Part shown: one piece after another, positions 8,510 through 17,174 of the stretch
How positions within the stretch are numbered: the first letter of the stretch is position 1
Layout of the letters: each line of letters begins with the position of its first letter
DNA from: CAWCWK01 sp963842125
GTDB taxonomy: Bacteria > Pseudomonadota > Alphaproteobacteria > Rhizobiales > CAWCWK01
Direction: 5' to 3'
NCBI GenBank assembly: GCA_963842125.1
Contig: CAWJFE010000003.1
Location: 1-64,000, forward strand
Length of the DNA: 64,000 nucleotides
Position numbers and translations under genes: made by a program
The notes under the pieces: generated by a model
Told to the model about the DNA's origin: nothing
The model's database searches: none
The model's input: the letters and a program-made list of their open reading frames with translations, nothing else

Positions 8510-9447
8510 TTGCGGACCGCTCCGAAGGTGATGCCGCGCAGCAGGTGCTTCCTGAGCAGCACGGTGAAGACCAGCACCGGCAGCAGGAAGATGGTCGCGC
8601 CGGCGGCCACGGCCGGCCAGTCCAGGCCGCCGACGCCGATGATGGTCGGGATGAAGGGCGGCGCCGTCTGGGCGTTGCCCGAGGTCAGGAGGACAGCGAA
8701 GGCGTACTCGTTCCAGGCGAAGATCAGGCAGAAGATGGCCGTGGAGGCGATGCCGGTGGCCGCCTGGGGCAGCACGACCTTGTAGAAGGCCTGAAAGCGC
8801 GTGTAGCCGTCGATCAGGGCGGCTTCCTCGTATTCGCGCGGGATCTCGTCGATGAAGCCCTTGAGGAGCCACACGGCGAGCGAGATGTTCACGGCCGTGT
8901 AGAGCAGGATCATGCCCAGGTGCGTGTCCGACAGCCCGAGCGCGCGGTACATCAAGAAGATCGGGATCGCGACCGCGATGGGCGGCATCATGCGCGTGGA
9001 CAGGATGAAGAAGAGAAGATCGTCCTTGAGCGGCACCTTGAAGCGCGAGAAGCCATAGGCGGCGAGCGTGCCGAGGACGATCGACAGGAAGGTCGAGCCG
9101 AAGCCGATGATGACCGAGTTGGTGAAGCGCTCCACGAAGCGCGACGGACCGACGATGATCATGCCGCGCTCGCGCACGATCGCCTCGGCGAAGCCTTCGG
9201 CCGGGGGCAGCGTGTCGAGCTGCTCGTTGGTCAGCCGGGTGCGGGTCGTGAACAGGTTCACGTAGCCCTCCACCGTCGGCTCGAAGACGAGCTTGGGCGG
9301 ATAGGCGATGGCGTCCGACGGCGACTTGAAGCCCGTCAGGATGATCCAGACCAGGGGCACCATGGTGATAAGGGCGTAGGCGACGACGAGGACGGCCGCG
9401 ATGCCCTTGGTGCGCCCGGTCGGGCTGGTGACCGATACGGCGCTCAT
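8506..9447 (-). CDS. ABC transporter permease (carbohydrate, MalG type)
   Basis: A 313-residue inner-membrane permease with six predicted helices and the EAA loop EEAALIDGYTRFQAFYKVVLP, which docks on the ATPase. It starts at ATG 9447, overlapping the TGA of the first permease by the ATGA arrangement, so the two are translationally coupled. The large periplasmic insertion between helices 1 and 2 (about residues 55-115) is longer than usual. It forms the transmembrane heterodimer with the product of 9444-10421. Confidence 0.88.
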   Translation of the reverse strand: MSAVSVTSPTGRTKGIAAVLVVAYALITMVPLVWIILTGFKSPSDAIAYPPKLVFEPTVEGYVNLFTTRTRLTNEQLDTLPPAEGFAEAIVRERGMIIVGPSRFVERFTNSVIIGFGSTFLSIVLGTLAAYGFSRFKVPLKDDLLFFILSTRMMPPIAVAIPIFLMYRALGLSDTHLGMILLYTAVNISLAVWLLKGFIDEIPREYEEAALIDGYTRFQAFYKVVLPQAATGIASTAIFCLIFAWNEYAFAVLLTSGNAQTAPPFIPTIIGVGGLDWPAVAAGATIFLLPVLVFTVLLRKHLLRGITFGAVRK

Positions 9448-10421
9448 CGCTCCTTCACCTTGTTGAGGGCCTTCACGTAGATCGAGGCCAGACCGAAGAC
9501 CGTGACGAAGAGGACGACGGCAAACGCCGACGCGTAGCCCGTGCGCCACTTCTCGAACGCCTCGCGCTTGAGGTTGATGGAGGCCAGCTCGGTCGTGGAG
9601 CCGGGGCCGCCGCCGGTGAGCTGCACCACCAGGTCGAACATCTTGAAGTTCTCGATGCCGCGGAACAGCACGGCCAGCATCAGGAAGGGCAGCACCATGG
9701 GCACGGTGATGGTCCAGAACTGCCGCCATTTCGACGCCCGGTCGATCTCGGCCGCCTCGTAGACGTAGTCCGGGATCGAGCGCAGGCCCGCCAGGCAGAT
9801 CAGCATCACGAAGGGCGTCCACATCCAGGTGTCGACGATGACGATGGCCCAGGGCGCCAGATCGACGCTGGCGATCATCTCGAAGCTCTGCGGGTCCTGA
9901 CCCGTCAGGAAGCCGACGACGTAGTTGAACAGGCCGATCTGCGGCTGGTAGAGGAAGGTCCAGAAATTGCCGACCACGGCGGGCGAGAGCATCATCGGCA
10001 GCACGATGACGGTGGTCCACAGGTCGTTGCCGCGGAATTTCTGGTTGATCAGCCAGGCCAGCGTGAAGCCGATCAGCACCTGCAGCACGATCGTCCACAC
10101 CAGGAAGTGCGCCGTCGCCTGCATGGCGATCCAGATGTCGCCGTCGGTGAGCACGCGCTCGTAATTGCTCAGGCCGACCCACTCCACCTCGCGGTTGAAG
10201 CGGTTGGCGCGGTAGTTCGTGAAGCTGAGATAGATCGTCCAGATCAGCGGGAAGATGTTGATCGCCAGCAGGAGGACGATGGTCGGGCCGATGAACAGCC
10301 AGGCGATGGCCCGGTCCGACAGGCCCCGGACGACCTTGGCCGCGCGCGGCGGCGTGGCGGCCGCGAGCTTGTCGATCGGGCCGGACCGACCGGGTGGCGA
10401 GGGATGTGCGGACATGGACAT
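9444..10421 (-). CDS. ABC transporter permease (carbohydrate, MalF type)
   Basis: A 325-residue permease with six predicted transmembrane segments beginning AWLFIGPTIVLLLAINIFP and the EAA motif YEAAEIDRASKWRQFWTITVP. Start codons at 10421 and 10415 are both possible. It follows the solute-binding protein after 180 bases that contain a perfect stem-loop (10520-10543). It is the first permease of the polyol/sugar importer whose other parts follow without gaps. Confidence 0.88.
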   Translation of the reverse strand: MSMSAHPSPPGRSGPIDKLAAATPPRAAKVVRGLSDRAIAWLFIGPTIVLLLAINIFPLIWTIYLSFTNYRANRFNREVEWVGLSNYERVLTDGDIWIAMQATAHFLVWTIVLQVLIGFTLAWLINQKFRGNDLWTTVIVLPMMLSPAVVGNFWTFLYQPQIGLFNYVVGFLTGQDPQSFEMIASVDLAPWAIVIVDTWMWTPFVMLICLAGLRSIPDYVYEAAEIDRASKWRQFWTITVPMVLPFLMLAVLFRGIENFKMFDLVVQLTGGGPGSTTELASINLKREAFEKWRTGYASAFAVVLFVTVFGLASIYVKALNKVKER

Positions 10422-10519
10422 GGGCGGCCCCGATGGTAGGCGCGAGTCGGAAGGCGTGGCCGCAGCCGCCCTCCCTCGGGCCGCGAGGCTCGCGGCCGGG
10501 ACGGGCGGTGCGCCAAAAA

Positions 10520-10543
10520 CCCTCCCCGAGGGTACGGGGAGGG
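10520..10543. terminator. Stem-loop after the solute-binding protein gene
   Basis: A perfect 9-bp stem (CCCTCCCCG / CGGGGAGGG) with a six-base loop, between the binding-protein stop (10602) and the first permease start (10421). It probably stabilises the upstream mRNA or reduces read-through, giving excess binding protein over membrane subunits. The second ABC operon has the same arrangement at 24667-24691. Confidence 0.6.
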
Positions 10544-10601
10544 AGTTGGGGAAGAAACCGCGCGCGGCGGCTCTCGCCTTCGAGAGGGCTTCAGGCGAGC
10601 C

Positions 10602-11921
10602 CTAGAGCTTGCCTTCGTCCTCGAAGACCTCGGTCCAGTCCTCGACCAGGCCGTCCAGCGCTTCCTGCGCCGTGCCCTGGTCCGCGATCACGTAGTTGTG
10701 GACGCGGCTCTGCATGGCCAGCAGCAGGTCGGCATAGGCCGGCTCGGCCCAGAAGTCCTTCACGATCGCCATGGAGTCGAGGAAGGTCTGGGCGTAAGGC
10801 TGGCTGTCGGCGAAGCCGGGGTCCTCGACGACCGAGCGCATGGCCGACGCGCCGCCCATGTCCCACCAGCGCTGCTGGATCTCGGGCTGGGCGAACCACT
10901 TGATGTATTCGAGCGCCGCGTCCTGGTTCTCCGAGAACGCGACGACCGAGATGCCCTGGCCGCCGAGCTGGGCGAACTGGCCGCCCGGACCCTCGGGGTT
11001 GGCGAAATAGCCCGAATTGCCTCCGCCGACGACCGGGTCCGCCTCGACGCCCGGCCAGATGAACGCGAAGTTCATCTGCAGGGCGACCTGGCCGGACTTA
11101 TAGGCGTCGATGTTCTCCGACATGTACCAGTCCGACGAGCCGGGCGGGGTGCAGCACTCGTAGAGCTCCTTGTAGAACTCCAAGCCCTCGACGGCCGCAG
11201 CCGAGTTGACGAAGCCGTCCATGGCGTAGGGCTCGTCCGGGCTCTCGTAGAGGAAGCCATAGGGGTAGAGCGCGTTGGTGACGCCCATCGTCACGCCCTC
11301 CGAGCCGCGCTCGGTGTAGATGGCGGCGCCGTAGACGGTCGTTCCGTCGATCTCGCGGCCCTGGAAGAAGCGGGCGATGTCGAGGAGTTCGGCCTGCGTC
11401 TCGGGCACCGCGAGCGGGCGGCCGTATTCGGCCTGGAACGCCTCCTGGAGCTCGGGGCGCTCGAACCAGTCCTTGCGGTAGGTCCAACCCACGACGTCGG
11501 CATAGGCCGGCAGCGCCCAGTAGTTCGGCGTGCCCTTGGGCCACTCCGCGTAGCCCGTCACGGTGGCGGGCAGGAAGTCGTCCATCGAGATCCCTTCGGC
11601 CTCGAAGAAGTCGTTCAGCTTCACGTACTGGCCGTTCTCGGCGGCGCCGCCGATCCACTGGCTGTCGCCGATCATCAGATCGCACAGCTGGCCCTGGGAG
11701 TTCAGCTCGTTCAGCATCCGGTCGGCGAAGTTGGGCCACGGCACGAACTCGAAGTTCATCGTGTGCCCGCTCTCCTCCTCGAAGCTCTTGGAGAGCTCGA
11801 CCAGGGCGTTGGCGGGGTCCCAGGAGGCCCAGCACAGGGTCAGCTCGGCGGCGCTGGCCGGCTGGGTGGCGCCCAGCGTGACGGCCGCCAGGGCGCTGGC
11901 GGCGAGCAATTTGGTCTTCAT
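10602..11921 (-). CDS. ABC transporter periplasmic solute-binding protein (family 1)
   Basis: About 439 residues with a clear Sec signal peptide (MKTKLLAASALAAVTLGA, cleavage after PASA). The mature part is a bilobed sugar/polyol-binding protein (ELTLCWASWDPANALVELSK, then LCDLMIGDSQWIGGAAENGQ). ATG 11921 is chosen over the GTG nine bases upstream because the AGGAGGAGG ribosome-binding site sits eight bases from the ATG. It heads the operon leading to dihydroxyacetone kinase. Glycerol, dihydroxyacetone or another short polyol is the likely ligand, inferred from context only. The LacI-type operator at 11994-12010 lies just upstream. Confidence 0.9.
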   Translation of the reverse strand: MKTKLLAASALAAVTLGATQPASAAELTLCWASWDPANALVELSKSFEEESGHTMNFEFVPWPNFADRMLNELNSQGQLCDLMIGDSQWIGGAAENGQYVKLNDFFEAEGISMDDFLPATVTGYAEWPKGTPNYWALPAYADVVGWTYRKDWFERPELQEAFQAEYGRPLAVPETQAELLDIARFFQGREIDGTTVYGAAIYTERGSEGVTMGVTNALYPYGFLYESPDEPYAMDGFVNSAAAVEGLEFYKELYECCTPPGSSDWYMSENIDAYKSGQVALQMNFAFIWPGVEADPVVGGGNSGYFANPEGPGGQFAQLGGQGISVVAFSENQDAALEYIKWFAQPEIQQRWWDMGGASAMRSVVEDPGFADSQPYAQTFLDSMAIVKDFWAEPAYADLLLAMQSRVHNYVIADQGTAQEALDGLVEDWTEVFEDEGKL

Positions 11922-11993
11922 GATCTGCACCTCCTCCTCAGGGACGCCGGTCTGCTCCGGCTTGACTCCACGCCTAATGAGGAGCGCACCTCA

Positions 11994-12010
11994 TGTCAAT
12001 GTCATCGACA
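11994..12010 (-). promoter_or_regulatory. LacI-type operator overlapping a -35 box
   Basis: TGTCAATGTCATCGACA is a 17-bp pseudo-palindrome: 14 positions agree with its reverse complement. Read on the minus strand it contains TTGACA, a perfect -35 box for the solute-binding-protein operon. Binding here by the adjacent LacI-family protein would block transcription. Confidence 0.6.
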
Positions 12011-12100
12011 AAACGCTTGAGAATCAGGCATTGCGCGGAGGCGGCCGCAAGCGCGCGCCGACGGGCCCGCCGCGAAGGGGCGAGACGGCGACGCGGGCTC

Positions 12101-12119
12101 GCTAGAGGGGTTTTCTAGC
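12101..12119. terminator. Short hairpin downstream of the LacI-type gene
   Basis: GCTAGA and TCTAGC pair around GGGGTTT, in the gap between the regulator stop (12137) and the transporter promoter. Four CTAG tetranucleotides fall within about 40 bp. It may act as a terminator for the regulator, but the stem is only six pairs. Confidence 0.3.
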
Positions 12120-12136
12120 CTTCTAGGCCGGCTGTC

Positions 12137-13294
12137 CTAGGGGGCCGGGACGGTCTCCAGACCGGCCTCGTCCGCCGCTCCGTTCGGAGCCTTAACCCGT
12201 CCCTCCATATGGGTTTCTCCAGGCTCTGAGACGGCCGGGGCCGACTCCGTCCCGGCCCCGCCCTGCAGGTCCAGATTCTCGTTGAGGATGATCTCTATCG
12301 GAATGCGTTCCTGCGACGCCACGATGGGCTGGTCGTCGCATTTGGCCTTGAGCACCCGGATGGCGCTGCGGGCGATGTGGTTCACGTTCTGGGAGATGAC
12401 GGCGTCCACCACGCCCTCGCGCAGCGCCTCGGCCAGATGGTCGGTCAGGTCGTGGGCGATGGTGATGGGCCTCAGCGCGCGCGGACGGGCCTTGAGGCTG
12501 TCGATCATGCCCTGATGGCCGGTGCCGAAGGAGTACAGGCCGACGACGTCGTCGCGCGTCTCCAGCAGCCTCGACAGCACGGAGCGCACGAAGTCCGGGT
12601 CGTCGTGCACCTCGATCGTGGGCAGGACCGAGAGGTTGGCGAATCGCTTGACCAGCACGTCGTCGAAACCCAGCCGGCGCTCGATCGCCTCGCGCGACAG
12701 GGTGGAGTTGGCCAGCGCCACCACCTTGCCCGTCCGTCCGGCCGCGAAACGGCCCATCAGCACGCCCGCCGTGCGCCCGGCAGCGACGCTGTCTATGCCC
12801 ACGAAGCGGTCCAGATCGGCGCTGGGCAGGTTGGAGATGATCGCCACCACCCGCACGTCGCGCCGGCGCAGCCGGGCGATCTCGTCGCGCAGTTGCGGCG
12901 TCTCGTCGGCCAGGATGGCCAGCCCGTCTATGCGCGAGCCGTCGATCCCGCGCAGGGTCCGCACCAGGCCGTGCGGGTCCTCGGGCGGGGCCTGGATGAT
13001 CTCGATCTCGGTGCGGTCGGCCAGCGCCGTCGCTCCCACCGCCTCGATGGCCTCGCGTATGGCGCCCAGGAACGAGCCCCGCTTGGTCGGCAGCACGAAG
13101 GCGAAGCGGTATTGCCGCCGCCGGGCCAGGTTCGCCGCCGCCAGGTCGCGCACGTAGCCGATGTCGCGAATGGCCGCGTGGACGCGGTCTATCGTGGCCT
13201 GGCGGACGCCCGGACGACCGTTCAGGACCCGGTCGACCGTGGCCAGGCTCACGCCGGCCGCTCGACCGATGTCGCTCGCGGTCGGTTTGTGCAC
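12137..13294 (-). CDS. LacI-family transcriptional regulator
   Basis: The N-terminal helix-turn-helix is TASDIGRAAGVSLATVDRVLNGRPGV, with the hinge helix AAANLARRRQ. A periplasmic-binding-protein-like sensor domain follows (FAFVLPTKRGSFLGAIREA, FVGIDSVAAGRTAG, IDGLAILADETP). A poorly conserved tail of about 40 residues ends the protein. GTG 13294 puts the HTH at the very N-terminus as in relatives; an upstream ATG at 13336 is possible but has no visible ribosome-binding site. It is next to, and in line with, the polyol transporter operon, whose promoter carries a matching operator. It probably represses that operon until a sugar or polyol binds. Confidence 0.88.
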   Translation of the reverse strand: MHKPTASDIGRAAGVSLATVDRVLNGRPGVRQATIDRVHAAIRDIGYVRDLAAANLARRRQYRFAFVLPTKRGSFLGAIREAIEAVGATALADRTEIEIIQAPPEDPHGLVRTLRGIDGSRIDGLAILADETPQLRDEIARLRRRDVRVVAIISNLPSADLDRFVGIDSVAAGRTAGVLMGRFAAGRTGKVVALANSTLSREAIERRLGFDDVLVKRFANLSVLPTIEVHDDPDFVRSVLSRLLETRDDVVGLYSFGTGHQGMIDSLKARPRALRPITIAHDLTDHLAEALREGVVDAVISQNVNHIARSAIRVLKAKCDDQPIVASQERIPIEIILNENLDLQGGAGTESAPAVSEPGETHMEGRVKAPNGAADEAGLETVPAP

Positions 13295-13570
13295 GGCAGA
13301 GGACCTCGCGTCTGATGTACGTTCGTCACAAGCCATAGTACGTCCGGCGGCGCAAGGCCAGGAGCCGAGAGGACAAAGGTCTTAAAAGCCGGGGCCCGCG
13401 AACCGGACGCGTCCCGCCCGGCGGACCCGGTCCGAATCGAGGGCGCGCCCGAGGGGCGGGAGGCCCCGCCTCGGCTCCCTCTCGTCCGGAAAGGCCCTTC
13501 GAGGCCCTCATGCATATCGCCCTGGAATGCCCGCCGAAGGCGCCCTCCTCCCCTTCAAAGGTGCTTAGAT

Positions 13571-13820
13571 CAAAGGACGGCAAGCTGCCCGAGACGGCGC
13601 GGCACCGGCAGATCAAATACATGAACAACTGCGTAGAGGCCAAGCACGGCAAGCTCGAGCGCATCATCCGCCCGACACTCGGCTTCCAAGTCGATGAAGA
13701 CCGCCTACGCCACGCCCAAGGGCTTCGAGGTCATGCGAGCGCTGAAGAAGAGGCAGACCCGCCACCAGTATCAGGACGGTATCAGGGGAGAGGTGCGCCT
13801 GGTCGAACGTGCCTTCGGCG
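13571..13820 (+). pseudogene. IS6-family transposase remnant (C-terminal third)
   Basis: Translates as KDGKLPETARHRQIKYMNN, then after one extra base near 13686 as KTAYATPKGFEVMRALKKRQ and EVRLVERAFG. This matches the C-terminal part of the IS6-type transposase at 59850-60647. Only this third remains, and no terminal repeat was found. The fragment stops exactly where the RTX gene's stop codon begins (13821), so the two were joined by an IS6-mediated deletion or similar event. Confidence 0.8.
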
Positions 13821-16764
13821 TCAGAACTGGAAGTCCGTCGCACCGACGCTCGAGGCGCTTACGCCGTTGAGCGTCAGGGCGTCGCCATTGCCGAGATCGA
13901 TGGTGGCGTTGCCGTCCGCGTCCTGGCCGATGCGGGTCTGGATGTCGGCGAAGGACGTGAAGCCCGATGCGGTCAGGTTGAGGAGGTCGATGCCGTCCTC
14001 GAAGCCGAAGACCACGTCCGTGCCGTTGTCGGCGGTGGACAGGTAGACGTCCTGCGCGCCGTCATCGGCACCGAGATACACCACGTCGTCGCCCGAGCCG
14101 CCAAAGACGCTGTCGGCCCCGGCGGAGGCGAAGATCGTGTCGTCGCCATCCGCGCCGTAGACGGTGTCGGCACCGGCGCCGGCCGCGACCTGATCGTTGC
14201 CGGTGCCGGCGCCGATCTCGTCGTTCCCGGCTCCGCCGGCGTTGATGTCGTCGCCGGTGCCCCCGAAGAGCGTGTCGTCGGCCTCGCCGCCATAGAGCGT
14301 GTCGGCGCCCTCTCCGCCGTAGACCGTGTCCTCGCCCGCCTCGCCATAGACGATGTCGTCCCCTTCGGCGCCGCCCACGATGTCGTTGCCGCTACCGCCG
14401 CCCACGACGTCCGCGCCGTCGCCGCCAAAGGCGATGTCGTCGCCATCGCCGGCAAAGAGCGTGTCGGCCCCCGTGCCCACGCCGCCGAAGAGGAGGTCGG
14501 CCTCGGCGCCGCCGAAGAGCATGTCGTCGCCCTCGCCGGCGAAGATCGTGTCCCGGCAGCCACCGCCCATCAGGGTGTCCGCGCCGCCCCCGCCGATCAG
14601 CGTGTCGGAATCCTCCGACCCGGTGAGGCTGTCGTCGCTCCCATCGCCCGTGAGCGTCAGGCCGGGCAGGCAGGTGGGGGAACCCGACGTTCCGCCCCCA
14701 GAGCCACCCGTGCCACCACCCGTGCCACCGCCCGTGCCACCACCGGGATCGCCTCCGGTCGGCGGCGCGCGGTAGACGACGCGGTCGCCCTGCAACTCGA
14801 ACGTGCCCGGCAGGCGGTCGCCCAGATAGATCGTCACGCCTTCCGTGATCATCAGGAGCGCCTCGGCGTCGTCGTAGACGATGTCGTCCTGCGTCAGACC
14901 CGTCACGTCGGTGAGCTCGATCGCCTCGCCGTCCTCGATCCCGACGATGAGGTCGCCGTTCAGCTGCGCCGCCGTTGCGCGAAAGAGGTCGGAGCCGGTA
15001 TTGCCCTCCAGCGTGTCCTGCCCGGCACCCGCGCCGATCGTATCGTCGCCGGCGCGGCCGTAGATGCGGAACCGCTCGGCCTCCGTCACCGTCGTCGTCT
15101 CGATCACGACGCCGCCGGAGACCCGCTCGAGGACCGCATGGCCGGTCGTCTCGTCGACGGTGAAGCGCATGGCGCTGGTGCTGTCGGTGCCGGAGGTGAA
15201 GCTGGCGCCCATGGAGACGGTGTCCTCGCCGCCTCCGGCCTCGATCGTGTTGGCGCCGGCGCTATCCTCGATGAAATCGTTGCCCTCTCCACCGATAAGG
15301 ACATCGTCACCCAGACCGCCCGAAAGCCTGTCGTTCCCCCCACCGCCGTCGATCGTGTCGGCACCGTCGAGGCCGGAAAGGTCGTCGTCTCCGTCCGCCG
15401 CGGTCAGCGCGTCGTCCCCGTAGCCGCCGGTGAAGTTGATCTGCTCGATGCCGGTGATCAGGTTCTCGAACACCTTCGCGCCGCCGGCATCGCGGGCGAC
15501 GGCAGAGCCGCTTCCATCCGTTCCAAGGACGAGAACGACGTCCTCCCGCGTCGGGCTCCACGAGCCGCCGTTCGGAACCGCGCTGTTGGAGCGCAGGACG
15601 TCGAAGCCGTCGCCCCCATGGACCTCTCCGAACCCGCCCAGCGTCGTCAGACTGTCGTTGCCGCCGCCGCCCTTGAGCGTGTCGTTCCCCAAATAGCTGG
15701 AGAGGGTGTCGTCGCCCGCGCCGCCGACGAGCGAATCGCTCGAACCGGCTGGACCCGATATTGAAGGCCTCGACATTCTCGAAGACCGTCGTGAAGAAGG
15801 TGAAGCTCGGGTTGCTGGCATCGATGAGCGAGAACTCGCCGCCCGTCAGCGTGGCCTCGAAGCGAACGATCTCGCTGAAGAAGAACGTGTTGACGACGCC
15901 CACGTCCGAGCCCCCGCCGCCGTCCACGCTGTCGGCGCCGCCTGTCTCGGCGACCAGGGGCGCGAGGGTGTCGTCGCCGTCGCCTCCGATGAGCGTGTCG
16001 TTGAGATTGGTGCCGCTGACGTCGAAATTCTCGACATTGCGCGCCGTCGCCGTGAAGACGACGGCATCGGTCTCGTCGAACTCGGTGAAGATGCCGACGC
16101 CCGCGCCGTCGACGGAGAACGTGGCGTAGTTGGTCCGCTCGTCGGGCGAGGTGTCGTTGCCGGAGAATTGGACCGTTCCCCTGAAGGCGGCCGTGTCGAT
16201 ACCGTCGCCGCCGTCGATCGTGTCGGCGCCGCCTCCGCCGGAGATCCGGTCGTCGCCGTCGCCGCCATCGATACCGTCGGCACCCGGTCCGCCAAAGAGC
16301 GTGTCGGCGCCGCCATTGCCGGCGATCGTCGAGCCTGCCAAGGCGGCGGAACTGAGAGAGATCGTCTCGCCGGCCGAGGAGCCGGACAGGCTGTCCCCTC
16401 CTCCGCCGAAGAGGGTGAAAGTGGTGGTCTCGAAGCCTTGGATCGTGCGGTCGCCGATCAGATTGCCGGCCGCGTCGAAGACCTGCAGCCGCCCGACATC
16501 GGACGCATCGAAGCTCAGCGTGTAGCGCTCCGTGCCGACGCCGGCGAATGCGTTGAGGTCCAGGCTGTCCCGGCCGGTCCCGCCGTCCAGGAGCCCGGAG
16601 CCCACCGGCCCGACGATGAAGATATAGTCGTCTCCGCCCAGGCCGAGAACGGTATCGGCATTGCTATTCGAAGGGAGGAAGTCGCTTCGTGACGTCCCCG
16701 CCAGGATCTCGCCCGGCCCGGCGGGCGACGCGGAGATGCCAGGTCCTGTTGCGACGGCAGCCAT
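13821..16764 (-). CDS. RTX (hemolysin-type calcium-binding repeat) protein, one frameshift
   Basis: About 980 residues once a one-base frameshift near 15744-15749 is corrected (an extra C after NIGSS). It starts at ATG 16764 behind GGAAGGGA. The N-terminal half mixes beta-rich segments with scattered RTX repeats. A Gly-Thr-Gly linker follows (about 14700-14760), then long arrays of GGxGxDxxx repeats that fold as calcium-loaded beta-rolls. The C-terminus DGNATIDLGNGDALTLNG, ending DFQF, resembles type I secretion signals. The protein is therefore probably secreted to the surface or medium, but no type I transporter is in the window. The last 75 residues closely resemble those of the second RTX protein (41117-44464). 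Confidence 0.85.
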
Positions 16765-17174
16765 GACGAATCCCTTCCGATGCAGATTTAACGCAGCGTT
16801 AGGATCGGATGCCTCTCAAGAAACCGACAACACCCAGATGGGTTAGAAGTGAAACAAAGACGATAGATCGTTAAAATACGCTAGGTGACAATGGTATCGA
16901 TTCGGGCACTTCATGTAGAGGGGTTCGCAGGCAGTCTCTGGCATTGCACGACGGAGGGTGCCGTGTCGCGAACTGTGGATGACTTGTGAAATACGCCACG
17001 CCTATCTGTCCAATCCCCACGCCCCTTCACCCAATTGGGTGAATCCGGATGCTCCTCCGGTCGGTTGTCTCCCCCTGTCTCTTCACCCGGCCGAGCTTTG
17101 TCGGCTAGGCTTGCCGCCGGCTTGGTACGATCGGACCGGGCCGGGAGGCTATGGGCATGAGGGGCGACTAGGCC
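16765..17174. other. Divergent intergenic region between the RTX gene and LuxR-hydrolase gene
   Basis: About 410 bp separating two divergent genes, so it should hold both promoters. It is more AT-rich than its surroundings around 16840-16910. I see no confident promoter pair or operator. Confidence 0.4.

Noticed and set aside
13809..15764. A 651-codon open frame antisense to the first RTX gene (and similar long antisense frames opposite the replication, dihydroxyacetone kinase and transporter genes)
   Set aside because: Low-complexity Arg/Gly/Val-rich translations with no motif or ribosome-binding site; these are expected shadows of repetitive GC-rich coding sequence.
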